NCBI RefSeq assembly: GCF_042683685.1 | Contig: NZ_JBHUOP010000004.1 | Span: 372,001-436,000, forward strand | Length of the DNA stretch: 64,000 nucleotides | Direction: 5' to 3' | From: Timonella corticicola | GTDB lineage: Bacteria; Actinomycetota; Actinomycetes; Actinomycetales; Cellulomonadaceae | Part shown: piece by piece, positions 60,719 to 64,000 of the stretch | How the letters are laid out: each line of letters starts with the position of its first letter | How positions within the stretch are numbered: position 1 is the stretch's first letter | The notes under the pieces: model-generated | Told to the model about the DNA's origin: nothing | Seen by the model: the letters and a program-made list of their open reading frames with translations, nothing else | The model's database searches: none | Position numbers and translations under genes: made by a program

Positions 60719-63700
60719 GTGAGGCTCCCGAATAGGATCGCGGGCGTGCCTGATAGCGCACGCCGGAGGGGGTCACTGTGAAACCTGCTGCCCGTAGTGC
60801 GTCGAGCGGTGCCGTTCCGCTGGTTGCGCGAACGTAGGAGAGCGCTGGGAAAGCGTTGATCTTGGAGAAATGAATCTTGGGCATCCGGCCTCGATCAATC
60901 ATCTCGGCAAGCGCACTAGCCGCCGAGGTGAGTCGTGCAAGATCATCGCTATAGGTCAACAGGGTCTTGCCGCCCCTTTCCACGTAGAACGTCAAGCCAC
61001 CGTTCACAAGAATCACACTTGCCCCAGCCTTCCTTCCCGGCCTGTGCCCAAGGTCGGGATCATCGTGTTCAGGCCACGGCAGCATCGCCCCATACGGGTT
61101 TGCAGGGTCGCAGGCTGCGAGCACTTGGGCTGAGTAGTTCTTGCGCTCGTTCGCTGCTTCCATATCGGCCTCGACTCGGCGGAGTAGATCGACTGCGCCC
61201 TCGTGGGCAAACTGCGAGCCCCCGAGCTTTTCTATGAAGTAGCCTCGGCGCACCTTGCCCAGCGTCTCGGCGGTCGAGAGTACCCGATAGACCTGCGCAA
61301 AAGGCTGTTCCAGTTCCTCAACGGTCGAGACATTACGCGTGACCACCCCGTATCTGTCCATGAGCACGGTTGCACTCGCAGCCAGGCGTCTCGTTGGATC
61401 GGAATCACGCAGAGGCAAGGCCGACCAGCGCCCTGACTGCTCCGCGCTGGGCACAGGCTGAGCATTGAGGGGACGCCCAAGCGAACCAAACCGGGAGCGT
61501 GCTCCACGGGCACGCGTTGGTGTACGCGATGACGGTGCTGAGCCCACCTTGCCGAGAAGCGCGCGCAGCGGTGTGAAACTGTCGTTTGTGACGTGCCCCG
61601 CCCACACGAGATCCCAGAGAGCCGAAGCAGCAGCAGCGTGCGTGAGTCCCAGATCGGCGCAGATCTGCCCAAGGAAGTAGGCTCCACCTCGGCTCAGATA
61701 CTCATGCAGACTCTCGTGGACGAGTGACCCTGAGAGTTCATCGTGATCGGCCAGTGCAGTCACGCTCGGAAGCGTCAGTTCGGCCCCGTCCAACAGGTGC
61801 AGGGAAATCATCGCGTCTTTGCCACCCTTTGGCCCCGGCAACTGCCGGTGCCCAAACCACAGCACCTCGCCGCTTGTGGTGAGTTCGTCGAGCATGGAGG
61901 GGCGATAACCCGTTACACGCGCAGGAAGGATCTGGGATTCGAGCGCGGAAAGTGGGAGTGGCGCACCTGAGAGCTGCTCAATCGCCTGATACAGCCCATC
62001 GACACCACGTAGCTGACCGGTCTTCTGCCAGGTTGGCAGAAAAATCCCGAGCGTCTGTGGCGCTACCGGTTCAACCTCGGCGCGCAGGGCAGCGAGCGAG
62101 CGTCGCCGGAGCATTCGCAGCACATCGGCATCGCAGTACTCATGACCGGTTCCGCCCAGTTCGTCGGGCAGTAGCCGTCCCTCAACCAGATGTCCCGAGG
62201 CCGTGAGCCTGCGCAACACGTCTTGGACCACTGCAACCCCGAGGCCGAACCTCGCCGCAAGGGAATCGGCGGTGAACGGCACGTGGGTGCGCGCATGCTT
62301 GCGCACGAGATCGCCCAGTGGATCGGGCAAGACCTGTGTGAACGCCTCGGGCACGCCCACGGGAAGAGCGACGCCGAGGGCATCGCGCAGCCTGCCGGCA
62401 TCCTCGATGGCGGCCCAGCGCACGCGACTGTCGGTCAGTCCCGCAAAACGCACCGGAATGATGCGACGGGTCCGCTCCAAATGCTCCAGGAACGTCCGGG
62501 CTTGCCGTTCGCCGTATTCGGCGCGTGTGACATCGCCGCTTTGTGGCTCTGTCTCGTCCGCTACCTGCGTATCAATTGCCGACGAGTCCTCACCACCGGG
62601 CATATCCTCAGTTTCCAGCATGGTGACGTTGGCAGCCGAGTCCCCGGTCGATTCGGAAGCGGGCGTCGGTGTTGGGGTTTTGTCCCTGGACGGTCCAACA
62701 CCGTTGGAGGCTCCGCTGCCGACAGGAAGCTCAGTGCTATTGGGCAGTGCGGCCTTTTTGTGAGGCTCAGTGTCGTTGGGAAGGTCGGCGGGCATCGTCA
62801 GCGCGATCCGGCGGGCAATATCTTCCTCGGTGTGTGGGCCAGCCCGCAGTAGGAACTCCCACACGTGCTCAGCGGTTTTAGGCGCTCGGCCAGGGGTCAG
62901 GTAGCCAATCTCGGCGGCGGTCGTACGTACTGCCTCTGGGTCAAGCAGATCGGCCAAATCCCCGGAACCTTCAGCACCCAACAACTCCGCTAACAGCGCA
63001 GGGTCAAGTGTCAATGCCGCTGCCCGGCGTTCCGCAAGCGGGGCGTCGCCGTCATACAGATACTGGGCGGTGTAACCAAACAATAGTGATTGCGCGAACG
63101 GTGACGGAGTCGGCGTGGTGACCTCTACGACCCGCACCTGATTATTGCTGACCTGCGTCATCAGTTCCTTGAGAGCAGGAACATCAAAGTCGTCTTGCAG
63201 ACACTCGCGCACTGCCTCAAGCACGATGGGGAAGTCGGGGAAGTTGGCTGCGACCGAGAGCAACTGCGCTGAGCGTTGCCGCTGCTGCCATAACGGCTGA
63301 CGCTTATCGGGCCGGGCCTTGGGTAAAAGCAGCGCGCGAGCGGCAGCCTCACGGAACCGTGCCCCAAACAGCGACGAGTCACTGACCTGCTCTCGAACCA
63401 GACGAGAAACGAGGTCCGGCTCCACGAACAGGTCCTGGGCCGTGACCGACTGGTTCGACGGTTCTTCAACTTCCTCGGCAAACGGGTCAGCAAAATCCAG
63501 TAGATCGCCGGTGGTCGGGATGCGCAGCACGATCCCGTCATCCTGGTGCATGACCGAGGCATCGATCCCGTAGCGTTCGCGGATGCGATCCCCGATGATC
63601 AAGGCCCATGGGCCGTGAACCCGAGCGCCGAACGGGGTGTGGATGACAACCCGCCAATCGCCCAACTCGTCCTTGAACCGCTCCACCACGATGGTCGAAT

Positions 63701-64000
63701 CGCTAGGCAGGACCCCCGTCGATTCGACCTGCTCGTCTATATACCGAGCGAGGTTTTCCCGCGCGTATTGGTCCAAACCCTGCCATGTGGGGTCGTCCTC
63801 GCGACCATGCACGGTTGTGCGCAACCACTGGCCGATGGCTCGGCCAAGCTCGACCGGACGCCCCAAAGAGTCGCCCTTCCAGAATGGCAAACGCCCGGGC
63901 AGCCCCGGCGCGGGGGAGACAAGCACTCGATCTGGGGTGATCTCCTCGATGCGCCAGGTTGAGGAACCGAGCGTGAACACATCGCCCACGCGAGACTCGT
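60711..64000 (-). CDS. lhr: Lhr-type ATP-dependent helicase, partial (N-terminus off the right edge)
   Basis: The visible 1,096 residues are the C-terminal part of a Large helicase-related protein, a 3'-5' DNA/RNA helicase involved in repair, typically 1,500-1,600 residues. The frame is open to the window edge (the last codons read ESRVGDVFTLG), so the two helicase motor domains lie outside. What remains covers the winged-helix/Lhr core region and the C-terminal DUF4062/Lhr-CTD-like part, including QSLLFGYTAQYLYDGDAPLA. A hydrophilic low-complexity linker is encoded at about 62530-62780. It overlaps nei by eight bases. Confidence 0.9.
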   Translation of the reverse strand, partial: ESRVGDVFTLGSSTWRIEEITPDRVLVSPAPGLPGRLPFWKGDSLGRPVELGRAIGQWLRTTVHGREDDPTWQGLDQYARENLARYIDEQVESTGVLPSDSTIVVERFKDELGDWRVVIHTPFGARVHGPWALIIGDRIRERYGIDASVMHQDDGIVLRIPTTGDLLDFADPFAEEVEEPSNQSVTAQDLFVEPDLVSRLVREQVSDSSLFGARFREAAARALLLPKARPDKRQPLWQQRQRSAQLLSVAANFPDFPIVLEAVRECLQDDFDVPALKELMTQVSNNQVRVVEVTTPTPSPFAQSLLFGYTAQYLYDGDAPLAERRAAALTLDPALLAELLGAEGSGDLADLLDPEAVRTTAAEIGYLTPGRAPKTAEHVWEFLLRAGPHTEEDIARRIALTMPADLPNDTEPHKKAALPNSTELPVGSGASNGVGPSRDKTPTPTPASESTGDSAANVTMLETEDMPGGEDSSAIDTQVADETEPQSGDVTRAEYGERQARTFLEHLERTRRIIPVRFAGLTDSRVRWAAIEDAGRLRDALGVALPVGVPEAFTQVLPDPLGDLVRKHARTHVPFTADSLAARFGLGVAVVQDVLRRLTASGHLVEGRLLPDELGGTGHEYCDADVLRMLRRRSLAALRAEVEPVAPQTLGIFLPTWQKTGQLRGVDGLYQAIEQLSGAPLPLSALESQILPARVTGYRPSMLDELTTSGEVLWFGHRQLPGPKGGKDAMISLHLLDGAELTLPSVTALADHDELSGSLVHESLHEYLSRGGAYFLGQICADLGLTHAAAASALWDLVWAGHVTNDSFTPLRALLGKVGSAPSSRTPTRARGARSRFGSLGRPLNAQPVPSAEQSGRWSALPLRDSDPTRRLAASATVLMDRYGVVTRNVSTVEELEQPFAQVYRVLSTAETLGKVRRGYFIEKLGGSQFAHEGAVDLLRRVEADMEAANERKNYSAQVLAACDPANPYGAMLPWPEHDDPDLGHRPGRKAGASVILVNGGLTFYVERGGKTLLTYSDDLARLTSAASALAEMIDRGRMPKIHFSKINAFPALSYVRATSGTAPLDALRAAGFTVTPSGVRYQARPRSYSGASRA

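Noticed and set aside
1..64000. CRISPR arrays, toxin-antitoxin or defence clusters
   Set aside because: No regularly spaced repeats, no Cas, nuclease-defence or toxin-like gene pairs are visible; all multi-gene groups are known core operons.

Overview
The window is a GC-rich (roughly 60 % by eye) chromosomal segment of an actinobacterium. The evidence is the gene order: amtB-glnB-glnD-ffh, yraN-comM-dprA-xerC-whiG-type sigma-rpsB-tsf-pyrH-frr-cdsA-dxr-rseP-ispG-proS, rimP-nusA-ylxR-infB-rbfA-truB-ribF, rpsO-pnp-M16-dapB, thyA-folA-dapA-rnj-ftsK-pgsA-cinA-HTH. Other pointers are frequent GTG starts, actinobacteria-restricted families (DUF2469, DUF4439, DUF4081-GNAT, DivIVA-repeat protein) and GlnR-type operators. 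A WhiG/FliA-type sigma factor and a relatively modest GC content suggest a Micrococcales-like organism (Jonesia/Cellulomonas-type), but this placement is inference and weak.

Layout. 1-215: start of a small secreted cysteine-rich protein on the minus strand, cut by the window edge. 216-800: regulatory region with two GlnR-type boxes. 801-4285: nitrogen sensing (AmtB, PII, PII-modifying enzyme without ACT domains). 4408-10345: protein targeting and ribosome/tRNA maturation (ffh, an amidohydrolase, rpsP, khpA, rimM, trmD, rplS). 10665-15907: lepB, rnhB, DUF2469, yraN, comM, dprA. 16220-18858: xerC, WhiG-type sigma factor and a convergent M23 peptidase. 19238-24047: rpsB, tsf, pyrH, frr, cdsA, DivIVA-repeat protein. 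24037-30711: MEP isoprenoid genes dxr and ispG with the rseP protease between them, then a GNAT and proS. 30866-37289: DUF4439 lipoprotein (minus), then rimP-nusA-ylxR-infB. 37449-42729: rbfA, truB, ribF and a large secreted amidase. 42855-48278: rpsO, pnp, M16 peptidase, dapB, a small membrane protein. 48437-50514: minus-strand GNAT and semialdehyde dehydrogenase. 50618-59619: thyA, folA, dapA, rnj, ftsK, pgsA, cinA and a small HTH regulator. 59768-64000: minus-strand nei-type glycosylase and the C-terminal two thirds of an Lhr-type helicase, cut by the right edge.

Functionally this is core genome: translation and its maturation factors, RNA turnover (PNPase, RNase J, RNase HII), isoprenoid, phospholipid, lysine/peptidoglycan and folate/thymidylate synthesis, DNA uptake/recombination and chromosome segregation. 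Most genes lie on the plus strand in tightly spaced or overlapping operons, with strong hairpin terminators between them.

I found no insertion sequence, prophage, CRISPR array, rRNA or tRNA gene, and no multi-gene cluster that looks like an undescribed system. The most interesting signals are small: perfect GlnR boxes upstream of amtB; a GlnD without its glutamine-sensing domains; a perfect 15-bp inverted repeat enclosing the yraN start; an N-terminal Cys-containing extension on the WhiG-type sigma factor; a four-repeat DivIVA-like protein; a tandemly duplicated C-terminal region in the secreted amidase; a palindrome over the promoter between the dehydrogenase and thyA; and several starts that look leaderless.
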